Shown: piece after piece, positions 1 to 8,395 of the stretch
How the letters are laid out: each line of letters opens with the position of its first letter
How positions within the stretch are numbered: the stretch's first letter is position 1
From: Marinomonas arctica
GTDB taxonomy: Bacteria > Pseudomonadota > Gammaproteobacteria > Pseudomonadales > Marinomonadaceae
DNA: 64,000 nucleotides
Reading direction: 5' to 3'
NCBI RefSeq assembly: GCF_003259225.1
Contig: NZ_QHJF01000029.1
Span: 1 to 64,000, forward strand
Translations under genes and position numbers: made by a program
Notes under the pieces: model-generated
Seen by the model: only the letters and a program-made list of their open reading frames with translations
What the model was told of the DNA's origin: nothing
Databases searched by the model: none

Positions 1-20
1 CTGAAGCCTTGTCCGTGTCA

Positions 21-100
21 GCGAGGGCGTATATTAAGGATCTACAGATTTTGTGCAACCTTTTTTTAAAGATATTTTAAAAAAATTAACCAATACCTAA
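21..100 (-). promoter_or_regulatory. Stable-RNA-type promoter with UP element, firing off the left edge
   Basis: Read on the minus strand there is a -35 TTGCAC (58-53), a 16-bp spacer and a -10 TAATAT (36-31), followed by a GC-rich discriminator ACGCCCTCGC. The DNA just upstream (about 62-100) is almost pure A/T, as in an UP element. This is the layout of rRNA and tRNA promoters in gammaproteobacteria. In Pseudomonas an rrn operon lies beside tyrS, so a 16S gene just outside the window is likely but not seen. Confidence 0.55.
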
Positions 101-136
101 TTAAAGAAGAAGGCGCCTGAGCGCCTTCTTCTTTAA
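101..136 (-). terminator. Rho-independent terminator of tyrS
   Basis: A perfect 16-bp stem (101-116 and 121-136) with a 4-base CTGA loop lies just beyond the tyrS stop codon. The stem is GC-rich near the loop and AAG/CTT-rich at its base, and the minus strand continues into an A/T-rich tract. It separates tyrS from the stable-RNA promoter. Confidence 0.85.
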
Positions 137-155
137 TTGCTGTATCATACCGTCA

Positions 156-1460
156 TTACAGTACGAACAAGTGGTGTTTTTTCTTGCCCAGCTTCACAAG
201 GAAGTATTTTCCAAAGTAACCATTTGTGGCTGTAAAGATATCTGCTGCAGCCATGTTGTCGTTTAATCCTTTTGCAACACCATTAACAAAAACAGAGTCA
301 CGCTGAAGTGCATCTTTCACTTGCTTCCCAGTCGCAGCTAACCCGGCATCCGCCATCAAACTAGTAAGTGGCGTTTCAGAAAGGTTGATTCCTGCTAACG
401 AGCTGCTTGGCAGACCATCAAGCTGAATTTGCTCTAGATCTTTTTCACTTAACTGATCCGCCTCACCGCTGAATAAAGCATTAGTAATACGCTCAGCAGC
501 TTGCAATCCATCTTCACCGTGTACTAGGCGAGTCGCTTCACGAGCTAAAATCAATTGACCTTGTGGTTTCCCTGCACTCTCTTGATCCGTTTTTTCGATT
601 GCTGCAATTTCTTCAAGACTTAAAAATGTGAAAAACTTTAAAAATTTATACACATCCGCATCGGCTGTGTTTAGCCAAAACTGATAAAAAGCATACTGAC
701 TGGTTTTGGATGCATCTAACCACACCGCGCCAGATTCTGTTTTACCAAACTTTGTACCATCAGATTTTGTTACCAAAGGAACCGTCAAACCAAAGGTTTG
801 CGATTGATTTTGACGACGAGATAAATCAATACCACCAACAATGTTTCCCCACTGATCGCTTCCACCAATCTGAAGAGTACAGCCATAAACTCGATTTAGC
901 TCCGCAAAATCCATCCCTTGCAATAGAGCATAGGAAAACTCTGTAAAAGAAATCCCAGCGCCTTCTCTATTTAAGCGTTGCTGTACTGACTCTTTATTGA
1001 TCATGGCATTGACTGAAAAGTGTTTGCCTATATCGCGCAGAAAGTCCAACACACTCATCTCGCCAGCCCAGTCGAGATTATTTACCACGCGCGCGGGATT
1101 CGATACGTTGTCAAACTTTATGAACTGACTAACCTGACCACGAATTTTTTCAGCCCAGCCAGCAACGACATCTGCCGTATTTAATTGGCGTTCAGCGGCT
1201 TTAAAACTGGGGTCACCAATGAGGCCTGTGGCACCACCAACTAATGCTATAGGGTTATGGCCAGCGTCTTGAAAGCGTTTCAATACCAAGAGTGGCACAA
1301 GATGCCCCAGATGCAGACTATCTGCCGTTGGATCAAAACCACAATAAAGAGTACGACTTTCGCCATCAAGATGTTTTTTTAACTCATCTTCTGCCGTCAT
1401 TTGGGCAATAAGCCCACGAGCTTGCAAGTCATTTAAGAGGTCTTTACTGCTTACAGTCAT
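156..1460 (-). CDS. tyrS: Tyrosyl-tRNA synthetase
   Basis: This enzyme activates tyrosine with ATP and charges tRNA-Tyr in the cytoplasm. The 434-residue length fits bacterial TyrRS (about 400-425). The class I signatures are present: HLGHL at residues 50-54 (HIGH box) and KFGKT at 237-241 (KMSKS box). The tyrosine-binding motif GGSDQWGN is near 199-206. The C-terminus ends in an S4-like RNA-binding domain (residues about 365-430). The ATG at 1460 is used; only a weak GGATC-like ribosome site precedes it. It is divergent from the M23 peptidase gene, an order also known in Pseudomonas. Identification is firm. Confidence 0.97.
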   Translation of the reverse strand: MTVSSKDLLNDLQARGLIAQMTAEDELKKHLDGESRTLYCGFDPTADSLHLGHLVPLLVLKRFQDAGHNPIALVGGATGLIGDPSFKAAERQLNTADVVAGWAEKIRGQVSQFIKFDNVSNPARVVNNLDWAGEMSVLDFLRDIGKHFSVNAMINKESVQQRLNREGAGISFTEFSYALLQGMDFAELNRVYGCTLQIGGSDQWGNIVGGIDLSRRQNQSQTFGLTVPLVTKSDGTKFGKTESGAVWLDASKTSQYAFYQFWLNTADADVYKFLKFFTFLSLEEIAAIEKTDQESAGKPQGQLILAREATRLVHGEDGLQAAERITNALFSGEADQLSEKDLEQIQLDGLPSSSLAGINLSETPLTSLMADAGLAATGKQVKDALQRDSVFVNGVAKGLNDNMAAADIFTATNGYFGKYFLVKLGKKKHHLFVL

Positions 1461-1543
1461 TATTTTGATCCATATCTTAGTGAGTTTATCTTAATTTAAG
1501 CATTCAATTATAAAAGTAATGTTGGTAGGATTATAAGGGCTTA

Positions 1544-3055
1544 TTGAAGATTTTTTGGGTGCACATTTTGACAAAATTATTACCAGCAAAACATTTACTC
1601 TCAATCGCTATGGTAAGTGCCTTTCTAGCCGTAGTGTTAGTCGCACTTCCTGATGGTGATAGTGAAGATAAAAACAGCATATCACTTGAAGCAAACTTTG
1701 AAGTGATAGATCAGTCACAGCTTATGCTGCAGGACTTACGACAGCTTGCGCCTACAGCAAACACCGCGGCGCAAAATGCTTTATTCTCTACTAATGATAT
1801 AAATGTAGATAAAGCTTATAAAGATACAACTGATATAAATACAGATAAAGCAGTACCAGTAACAGCAGTAACGACGACAACCATACACGATATACCAGCA
1901 CCAAAAGCCTTAGTTCAAAAAAGCGCCCCTCCTACCTTTAAAGAACAAACAGTCGAAGTAAAGCCAGGCGACTCGCTATCAAAGTTATTATCAGCTAAAG
2001 GCATCTCGGCACAAGATATCCATAAAGTATCCGTGGCAGATACAAAACAAAAAACATTACTTCAAATGAGGCCAGGCCAAACCCTCCAATTTACAACCAA
2101 CAACGCTTCCGGAGAGCTATCAAGCTTAACAATCGTACTCAATCGCTTAGATAGTGTTACGTTTGACCGCGTTGGTGATGAATTTAACAGAAAAGAAACA
2201 TCACGCACGCCAGAAGTAACTCAGGCATATAAAGAAGCTGAAATAAACGACTCTCTATTCGTTGATGGACTGAAGTCAGGAATAGACCAATCACTTCTTA
2301 TAGAGCTAGCCAACATATTTGGTTGGGATATCGATTTTGCCTTAGATATCCGCAAAGGCGACAGCCTCAGTGTTTTATACGAAGAACAGCTATTAGATGG
2401 TGAAAAAATCGGAAATGGTAACATTATTGCCGCTCAATTCATTAACAATGGCCGCACTTATCAAGCTATCCGATACTCAACCGAAAAAGGTTCAAGCTAC
2501 TACTCTCCTGATGGGCTTGCAATGCGAAAAGCTTTCATCCGAACGCCTGTTGACTTTACGAGGATCTCTTCGAAATTTAACCCAAACAGATTACACCCAG
2601 TATTCAAAACCACAATGCCTCACAGAGGCGTAGACTACGCTGCGGCCAGCGGCACCCCAGTAAAAGCGGCTGGCGATGGAAAAATATCCTTCGCAGGTAA
2701 ACAAAATGGTTATGGTAACGTTGTGATTATTGATCATGGTAGAGGATACCAAACTCTGTACGCACACCTAAGAGGATTCGCTAAAGGCACTAAGCGTGGC
2801 GCCAGAGTACAACAAGGAAAAGTTATCGCTTACGTCGGACAAACTGGCTGGGCAACAGGCCCCCATTTGCATTATGAATTTAGAATTAACGGCACTCACA
2901 AAAATCCGATTACCGTTAAATTGCCTAATGACGAGCCAATGCCCAAAAACGACCTGAAGAATTTTTTGCCTTATGCGAAGCAAGTAGTGGCAACACTCGC
3001 AAATTCTCACTCTCCTGAATTTGCGCAAAAGCTTGCATCACTCAATAAAAATTAA
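1544..3055 (+). CDS. M23 family murein DD-endopeptidase with OapA/LysM-like domain
   Basis: This is a probable cell-wall endopeptidase of the MepM/OapA type that cuts peptide cross-links in peptidoglycan. Residues about 20-35 form one N-terminal membrane segment or uncleaved signal. A variable linker follows, then a LysM-like/OapA domain from about residue 135 (VKPGDSLSKLL). The C-terminal M23 lysostaphin-type domain carries the zinc ligands H360xxxD364 and H441-L-H443, with H408 in YAHL. The open frame begins with TTG at 1544 after AAGGG; a second TTG at 1568 is equally possible, so the exact start is uncertain. The gene is divergent from tyrS, as in other gammaproteobacteria, where anmK usually follows; that gene is absent here. 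Confidence 0.9.
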   Translation: MKIFWVHILTKLLPAKHLLSIAMVSAFLAVVLVALPDGDSEDKNSISLEANFEVIDQSQLMLQDLRQLAPTANTAAQNALFSTNDINVDKAYKDTTDINTDKAVPVTAVTTTTIHDIPAPKALVQKSAPPTFKEQTVEVKPGDSLSKLLSAKGISAQDIHKVSVADTKQKTLLQMRPGQTLQFTTNNASGELSSLTIVLNRLDSVTFDRVGDEFNRKETSRTPEVTQAYKEAEINDSLFVDGLKSGIDQSLLIELANIFGWDIDFALDIRKGDSLSVLYEEQLLDGEKIGNGNIIAAQFINNGRTYQAIRYSTEKGSSYYSPDGLAMRKAFIRTPVDFTRISSKFNPNRLHPVFKTTMPHRGVDYAAASGTPVKAAGDGKISFAGKQNGYGNVVIIDHGRGYQTLYAHLRGFAKGTKRGARVQQGKVIAYVGQTGWATGPHLHYEFRINGTHKNPITVKLPNDEPMPKNDLKNFLPYAKQVVATLANSHSPEFAQKLASLNKN

Positions 3056-3073
3056 GCAACCCAAACAGTAAAA

Positions 3074-3104
3074 CAAAAAAAGCAGCCAAATGGCTGCTTT
3101 TTTC
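3074..3104. terminator. Bidirectional terminator between the M23 peptidase and trxA
   Basis: The inverted repeat AGCAGCCA / TGGCTGCT (3081-3098) is flanked by an A-run on the left and a T-run on the right. It can therefore end both converging transcripts. Confidence 0.85.
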
Positions 3105-3120
3105 TTACAAAACAGTGCTA

Positions 3121-3447
3121 TTAGATAGCGCCATTAACGAATTCAATCAATTGAGATTTAGAGACCGCACCCACTTTAGTTGCAACCACTTCACCACCTT
3201 TAATAACAAGCAACGTAGGGATACCACGTACATTGTATTTAGGTGCTGTTTCTTGGTTTTCATCAACGTTAAGTTTTACAACCTTAACTTTACCAGCGTA
3301 TTCAGCCGCAACATCTTCCAAAACTGGCGCAATCATTTTACAAGGACCACACCATGGTGCCCAAAAATCAACGATAACTGGGATATCAGAATTAAGCACT
3401 TCTTCTGCAAACTGAGCATCAGTGATTTGGATTGTATTTTCACTCAT
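3121..3447 (-). CDS. trxA: Thioredoxin 1
   Basis: This is the general cytoplasmic disulfide reductase, reduced by thioredoxin reductase. The 108-residue protein is a complete single-domain thioredoxin with the active site W32-C-G-P-C36-K, and the cis-proline segment GIPTL. Length and motif match E. coli TrxA closely. It is monocistronic: a bidirectional terminator lies downstream, and the next gene upstream (the HAD hydrolase) runs on the same strand and ends about 100 bp before trxA starts. The ATG at 3447 is preceded by AAGGAATT. Confidence 0.96.
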   Translation of the reverse strand: MSENTIQITDAQFAEEVLNSDIPVIVDFWAPWCGPCKMIAPVLEDVAAEYAGKVKVVKLNVDENQETAPKYNVRGIPTLLVIKGGEVVATKVGAVSKSQLIEFVNGAI

Positions 3448-3551
3448 AATAATTCCTTAAAATTCTATTTTTAACCATTGAATAAAGCTAGTGTATCACT
3501 AAATGATGGGGGTAAAAACGAGTTCTCATCAATTATAGCAATAGAAAAATA

Positions 3552-4265
3552 CTATAATAATAAAGACCGAATAACGGTTGGCAGCTCAAGCAACGAATGT
3601 ATTTCCGCGTGCGAACGCGCTCCCCACTCGTCAGACCAACGCTGCGCACCATGTCGATTGAACCAAACACTTCTTGCTCCAGCATTTGACGCACCAAAAA
3701 CATCATCTGTTGGATGGTCCCCAACATGAATAATCTCAGACACATCGACCCCAGCTTTCTTAGCCGCAATCAGAAAAACATTGGCGTCAGGCTTAGCAAC
3801 ACCAACTTCATCAGCCCTCACCGCAAAACTAAAATACTGTCCCAAACCAACGTAAGGATGGAATACATCTGCATTACCATTGGTAATAACGGCCAACGCA
3901 TAATCTTGACCCAATGCCTCCAACACGTCGACAACATGGGGGTAGAGATCCACTTTTTGACGCCATTCACAAAAATGCGCCAGCGCTGCACCAGCAACCG
4001 ACTCAGCTTCCTCTGATGGCAGCCCAAATTGTTTTAACGCAAGCTTATAGACTGCCAATCGTACAGCCGTCAAATTAAAGGCTATCTCTGGCTTTAGAGA
4101 TAAAACGTTATTTTTTAACGCTTCTCGCGCAGCAACAGAATATTGCTGAGAAAAACCAGGGAAACGCTCTTCAAACCAAGATTCCATGGCATATTCCGCT
4201 CGCATTATGACGGGCGCGACGTCCCAAAGAGTATTGTCGAGATCAAAAGTAATCAACACACTCAC
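3552..4265 (-). CDS. HAD-superfamily hydrolase (YigB/phosphoglycolate phosphatase-like)
   Basis: This is a small-molecule phosphatase of the haloacid dehalogenase superfamily. All four motifs are visible: DxD at residues 8-10 (FDLDNTLW), the serine/threonine motif in VITNGN, the lysine in GVAKPD, and the acidic motif GDHPTDDVFGA. A helical cap lies between motifs I and II, a C1-type arrangement. It is the last gene of the lptM-lysA-dapF-DUF484 operon, and its ATG overlaps the DUF484 stop by 4 bp. In E. coli the equivalent position is held by yigB, an FMN phosphatase, but there xerC lies between. The substrate cannot be told from sequence. Confidence 0.85.
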   Translation of the reverse strand: MSVLITFDLDNTLWDVAPVIMRAEYAMESWFEERFPGFSQQYSVAAREALKNNVLSLKPEIAFNLTAVRLAVYKLALKQFGLPSEEAESVAGAALAHFCEWRQKVDLYPHVVDVLEALGQDYALAVITNGNADVFHPYVGLGQYFSFAVRADEVGVAKPDANVFLIAAKKAGVDVSEIIHVGDHPTDDVFGASNAGARSVWFNRHGAQRWSDEWGARSHAEIHSLLELPTVIRSLLL

Positions 4266-4927
4266 GGCAACAGCCTTAACAAAATGGCACTCAATAAGTC
4301 AGCAACGTATTGAAGAAACAAAGCCCCCTTATCTTTATCAAAAGCAGATTTACTTTCTGCTCCCAACACAAGGACACCACATTTTTTTATCGCACCACTT
4401 TCTCGTGATAGCAAAGGCAAAACGGCTACTGAGCGAATTGATGTAGCGCCATCCGGAAAAAGAAGGCTCATCTCGTTATCTGGCAACGTACCACAGAAAC
4501 ACTCAGTGAAACCGGAAGTGTGAGACAAAGACACCTCACCTTCTTCCAGTTTATAAGACCGAACCGCATTATCAGGAAACGCACCATACAAAATTAAGGC
4601 ATGATGAGACACGTCAAAATCTTCTCTCACCATATCATCAATAATGACAGCAAGATCATCCAAAGAACTGCATGTGAGACCAGCTAATACTAGGCGACGA
4701 CTTTTTTGCATAGTTGATTCGTTTTCACGAGCCACTTCAACCAAACGTTCAAATTGAGCGCGATAATCAGCCGTTGACTTACGCAGTAAATTGACCTGAT
4801 ATTCTAATAAAGAAATCACCTTGCCATTCACTGGATGAGGAAGCGTTAGGCTCTCCAACAAATCAGCATTCCGGATAAAGAACTCCGGTGTGTTTGACAG
4901 ATATTGAATAACCTCTTCTTCGCTCAT
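4262..4927 (-). CDS. DUF484 family protein (YigA-like)
   Basis: This 221-residue cytoplasmic protein belongs to the DUF484 family, a GAF-like fold of unknown role. It starts with the family's typical sequence (about residues 1-25, with FFxxxxDLLESLxLPHP), has a helical linker around residues 45-75, and a GAF-like half to the end. The gene sits 8 bp after dapF and overlaps the HAD gene by 4 bp. The ribosome site AGAGGGG precedes the ATG at 4927. In most gammaproteobacteria DUF484 is followed by xerC, which is missing here. No enzymatic function is known. Confidence 0.85.
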   Translation of the reverse strand: MSEEEVIQYLSNTPEFFIRNADLLESLTLPHPVNGKVISLLEYQVNLLRKSTADYRAQFERLVEVARENESTMQKSRRLVLAGLTCSSLDDLAVIIDDMVREDFDVSHHALILYGAFPDNAVRSYKLEEGEVSLSHTSGFTECFCGTLPDNEMSLLFPDGATSIRSVAVLPLLSRESGAIKKCGVLVLGAESKSAFDKDKGALFLQYVADLLSAILLRLLP

Positions 4928-4935
4928 AACCCCTC

Positions 4936-5766
4936 TTATAGGTATATTTGACCTTCAAATACTTTTTCAGCAGGACCTGTCATAAGAATAGGCGAACCGT
5001 CACCTTGCCATTCAATATGCAAATCACCACCTCGCAAATGCGCAGTCACTTTAGGTGACAGCCATCCTTGCTTAATACCCGCAACAACCGCTGCACAAGC
5101 TCCTGTACCACAAGCTTGAGTCTCACCGACACCACGCTCATAAACTCGTAGCTTAATTTCGTCAGGGCTAATAACCTGCATAAACCCCACGTTCACCTTT
5201 CTGGGAAAACGCTCATGACACTCAATCAGGGCCCCAACCGTCGCCACTTCATCATCAATCAACTGGTCGACCTTAATGACGGCATGAGGGTTACCAACAG
5301 ACACTGGCGTCATAAAATACTCAACGTCTCCAGCCATAATGCTATAAAGCGCATCAGAAGGCTCCGCAGTAAATGGCAAGTCATTTGGATCAAAACTTGG
5401 CGCCCCCATATCGACTGTGACCAAGCCTCCGTCCAAAACACGCAATTGAATTGCGCCGCGTTTTGTTTCGACGTTGATAATACGTTTATTCGTTAGCTCT
5501 CTGTCCAAAACAAATTTAGCAAAACAGCGAGCACCGTTGCCACAATGCTCAACTTCACTGCCATCCGAATTATAAATGCGGTAACGAAAATCCATATCAG
5601 GATTGGTTGGCGGCTCGACGACCAAAAGCTGATCAAAACCAATCCCCCAGTTACGGTCACTCAATTTCTCGATTTGCTGTTTATTAAAAAACACCTTACG
5701 AGACACTGCATCAACGACCACAAAATCGTTTCCTAGTCCGTGCATTTTGGTAAATTTTAACAACAT
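4936..5766 (-). CDS. dapF: Diaminopimelate epimerase
   Basis: This enzyme interconverts LL- and meso-diaminopimelate, the last step before lysine and a precursor of peptidoglycan. With the start at 5766 the protein has 276 residues, the family's normal size. The two catalytic cysteines are C75 in EHCGNGARC and C219 in TQACGTGAC, and the N-terminus begins with the typical FTKMHGLGNDF. The reading frame is open to 5799, but the ATG at 5766 is chosen because AAGGAG lies 6 bp before it and the homology begins there. It lies 10 bp after lysA in one operon. Confidence 0.97.
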   Translation of the reverse strand: MLLKFTKMHGLGNDFVVVDAVSRKVFFNKQQIEKLSDRNWGIGFDQLLVVEPPTNPDMDFRYRIYNSDGSEVEHCGNGARCFAKFVLDRELTNKRIINVETKRGAIQLRVLDGGLVTVDMGAPSFDPNDLPFTAEPSDALYSIMAGDVEYFMTPVSVGNPHAVIKVDQLIDDEVATVGALIECHERFPRKVNVGFMQVISPDEIKLRVYERGVGETQACGTGACAAVVAGIKQGWLSPKVTAHLRGGDLHIEWQGDGSPILMTGPAEKVFEGQIYL

Positions 5767-5776
5767 GACGGACTCC

Positions 5777-7030
5777 TTAGTCTGGCAAAATTTGCTCACC
5801 AGCTAACTGATGTTCAATCGTTTCACGAGCACGAATCAAATAGGTTTTATCGCCATCTACCATCACTTCCGCAGCACGATTACGGCTATTGTAGTTTGAT
5901 GCCATGGTAAAGCCATAAGCCCCAGCTGAACGAACCGCCAAAAGATCACCCGCTTGAATATCAAGTTCACGATCCTTACCTAAAAAATCGCCAGTCTCAC
6001 AAATAGGGCCAACAAGATCATAACTGCGCTTACCTTCAGGCGTCGGCAATAAAGAGACAGGGACGATATTCATCCAAGCACCGTATAGAGATGGACGAAT
6101 CAAATCGTTCATTGCACCATCAATAATGGCAAAATTTTTGTGCGGCGTGCATTTTAAAAACTCAACTTGCGTTAATAAAACACCTGCATTGGCGGCAATA
6201 GAACGGCCAGGCTCAAACGCCAGTTCAAAATTTTTACCTTTTACTTTTTCAAGTAGCAGCTTCGCATAATCAGCAGGCTCTGGCGGCACTTCATCACGAT
6301 AACGAACGCCTAATCCTCCCCCTAGATCGAGATGTTTAATAGTAATACCAGCGTCCGCCAATTCATCCACCAAACCAATTAAACGATCAAATGTATCCAG
6401 AAAAGGTTTGAGTTCTGTCAATTGAGAACCAATGTGACAATCAACCCCCATCACATTTAAATGGGGTAATTGATGAGCAATTTTATAGATACGCACCGCG
6501 TCTTTGATATCGATACCGAACTTATTTTCTTTCAAGCCTGTTGAAATATAAGGGTGTGTTTTCGCATCCACGTCTGGGTTAACGCGCAAAGAGACAGGTG
6601 CCACTTTCCCCATTTCACCAGCGACTTGATCTAATCGGTATAGCTCCGCCTCGGACTCAACATTGAAGCAATGAATACCAACTTCTAGAGCTCTACGCAT
6701 TTCAACCGCTTGTTTACCTAAGCCAGAAAACATGATTTTCGAAGGCTCACCGCCCGCTTTTAACACACGCTCAAGTTCACCGATAGAAACAATATCAAAG
6801 CCAGACCCTAAACGAGCCAATACATTCAAAATCGCAATATTTGAACAGGCTTTTACGGCATAGCAAATCAAAGTCGGATGTGACGCAAAGGCATCAGCAT
6901 ACGCTTTATAATGACGCTCAAACGTGGCACGAGAATACACGTAACAAGGTGTACCATACTGACTAGCAATATCTGACAACGCAACATTCTCTGCATGCAG
7001 AGTCTGACCTGAATAATTAAAAAAATCCAA
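5777..7030 (-). CDS. lysA: Diaminopimelate decarboxylase
   Basis: This PLP enzyme decarboxylates meso-diaminopimelate to L-lysine. The protein has 417 residues and an alanine-racemase-like fold. The PLP lysine is K60 in YAVKACSN, the glycine-rich phosphate-binding stretch is LDLGGGLGV, and the substrate cysteine lies in CETGDFLG. The gene lies between the small lipoprotein gene lptM (14 bp upstream) and dapF (10 bp downstream), the same order as lppL-lysA-dapF in Pseudomonas. The ATG at 7030 follows a GAGGA ribosome site. Confidence 0.97.
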   Translation of the reverse strand: MDFFNYSGQTLHAENVALSDIASQYGTPCYVYSRATFERHYKAYADAFASHPTLICYAVKACSNIAILNVLARLGSGFDIVSIGELERVLKAGGEPSKIMFSGLGKQAVEMRRALEVGIHCFNVESEAELYRLDQVAGEMGKVAPVSLRVNPDVDAKTHPYISTGLKENKFGIDIKDAVRIYKIAHQLPHLNVMGVDCHIGSQLTELKPFLDTFDRLIGLVDELADAGITIKHLDLGGGLGVRYRDEVPPEPADYAKLLLEKVKGKNFELAFEPGRSIAANAGVLLTQVEFLKCTPHKNFAIIDGAMNDLIRPSLYGAWMNIVPVSLLPTPEGKRSYDLVGPICETGDFLGKDRELDIQAGDLLAVRSAGAYGFTMASNYNSRNRAAEVMVDGDKTYLIRARETIEHQLAGEQILPD

Positions 7031-7044
7031 TGGGGAATCCTCAG

Positions 7045-7161
7045 TTACAAAGACGACTCTTGTTTTGCATCAGTCATGTCATTCGGCAAATAAAGCGCAC
7101 CCTTATTTCCACAAGCCGTAAGAAAAACAGCCAAAACACATACAGAAAGCAACTTAAACAT
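7045..7161 (-). CDS. lptM: LptM (YifL/LppL) small lipoprotein, LPS translocon maturation
   Basis: This 38-residue gene is short enough to be missed by length filters. Residues 1-16 are a lipoprotein signal (start MFKLLSVCVLAVF) with lipobox L-T-A-C17. After the cysteine comes GNKGALYLP, the conserved core of the family (PF13627), then a short tail. In E. coli, LptM binds the LptD-LptE translocon at the outer membrane and promotes correct disulfide formation in LptD. The gene directly precedes lysA by 14 bp, the position it holds in many gammaproteobacteria. I translated it by hand from the minus strand, with ATG at 7161 and TAA at 7047-7045. Confidence 0.88.
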   Translation of the reverse strand: MFKLLSVCVLAVFLTACGNKGALYLPNDMTDAKQESSL

Positions 7162-7386
7162 CGTCTTATCTCTTCTATTTTCGATTATCACAGTATACCT
7201 TGCAGCCAGTTCGTTTCCCAACCCCAGTAAGCCAATTACATGGATATTCTTTTCTCAATATTTTTACAAATGGTAATGACCTTGTGGTTGAATTTGCTAT
7301 ATTTTTAGCACAAGCTACATAGATGTCGACATTCCATGGACTCAATTATCGTCAATCATAGTAAGAAGCACCTTTTAAGAAGTCTA

Positions 7387-8265
7387 ATGAAACAAAAATT
7401 TGCGCCATGGGCGGCGGCACTGATTAGTGCTATCGCAATACACGTACTGGTCATTGAACTATCAAATAGTCAGGACTGGTTCAAAACAAACGCCCAACCA
7501 TTGACACTAGAGCTACAGCTACTGCCAACACAAGCACCTCCTCTTGAGACGCCGTCCGTTACAACACCATCCGATGTCATGAGTTCAAACGAACAAGATT
7601 TACCTATGACTGTTGAACCAAAACCATCAGAAAAAGTATTACAACCAGAGACTACAGCACTGACGGAATCGGTAAAAAAGATAGAATCCACAGAAAAAAC
7701 ACCGCCTCTGGCAACTGTTACGGCAGAAGCAATAAGTGGAAAAGCGCTCAGCGAAAAGAATCACTCATTTGATCCCGAAGAGATCGTCAGCGACATTGAT
7801 CAAACACAAGCGCTTTCAGAAAACACTCAGCGCAGCAATGATCTAAGTTCTACGCCTCTCGATGCTTCCTCATTAGGATCTGATAGACCAGCGCTTCTTG
7901 ACTTATCAAACATATCTTTACCCTCCAATATAAAGGACGAAACCTTAACGAAGATTTTTTCTGAAGAGCTCAGAGACAAAATAGCAGAATCTAAAAAAGC
8001 ACAAAAAGAGTACCTGAAAGGCTTAACTAAAGAAGTTGACTACCCAATCACAGAGGATGCCGATGGGACGCGTTATGCCAACATAAAAGGCGTATGCTGG
8101 CGACTACCGAAAGAAGGCAGCACAGAAGGATGGGCCATTGTTTTTGATGGTTGTGGCATAGACTCGAAACTGTTTCATTTTGAACTAAACATTTCACCCA
8201 AGATACTCACCAACGAGTTGCTTGGTCCTGACTCCCCCTTCAATATAGATCAAGCCATGAAATAA
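7387..8265 (+). CDS. Membrane-anchored protein of unknown function, TonB/TolA-like layout
   Basis: I do not recognise the family. From the ATG at 7387 the protein has a short basic N-terminus, one membrane segment (about residues 7-24), a long Pro/Thr/Glu/Ser-rich linker (about 35-190), a helical charged stretch (about 205-235, rich in K and E) and a compact C-terminal domain with CWRLPKEGS and FDGCG, which holds two cysteines. This single-pass, linker, C-terminal-domain layout recalls TonB or TolA, but no TonB C-terminal motif is evident. An in-frame ATG at 7336 lacks a ribosome site, while 7387 has AAGAAG before it. It is divergent from lptM. Confidence 0.7.
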   Translation: MKQKFAPWAAALISAIAIHVLVIELSNSQDWFKTNAQPLTLELQLLPTQAPPLETPSVTTPSDVMSSNEQDLPMTVEPKPSEKVLQPETTALTESVKKIESTEKTPPLATVTAEAISGKALSEKNHSFDPEEIVSDIDQTQALSENTQRSNDLSSTPLDASSLGSDRPALLDLSNISLPSNIKDETLTKIFSEELRDKIAESKKAQKEYLKGLTKEVDYPITEDADGTRYANIKGVCWRLPKEGSTEGWAIVFDGCGIDSKLFHFELNISPKILTNELLGPDSPFNIDQAMK

Positions 8266-8340
8266 GCGTAGGCAACCAATTAACGTTTTCCTTAAAGGCG
8301 AACAAGCCTCTTTTGATAACAAGACCCATCCTAGAAATTA

Positions 8341-8384
8341 AAAAACCTTGGCCAACTAAATAGTCAATAGCAACCAAGGTTTTT
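8341..8384. terminator. Bidirectional terminator
   Basis: An 11-bp perfect stem (8341-8351 and 8374-8384; AAAAACCTTGG and its complement) with a 22-base loop lies between the convergent gene of unknown function and fghA. T-runs occur on both strands. Confidence 0.8.
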
Positions 8385-8395
8385 TGATTAAACAA

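Noticed and set aside
710-946. Open frame antisense to tyrS
   Set aside because: No ribosome site and no recognisable protein character; it is explained by the codon pattern of tyrS on the other strand. Many similar antisense frames lie over fumC, dapF, rhaK and lldD and were left out for the same reason.
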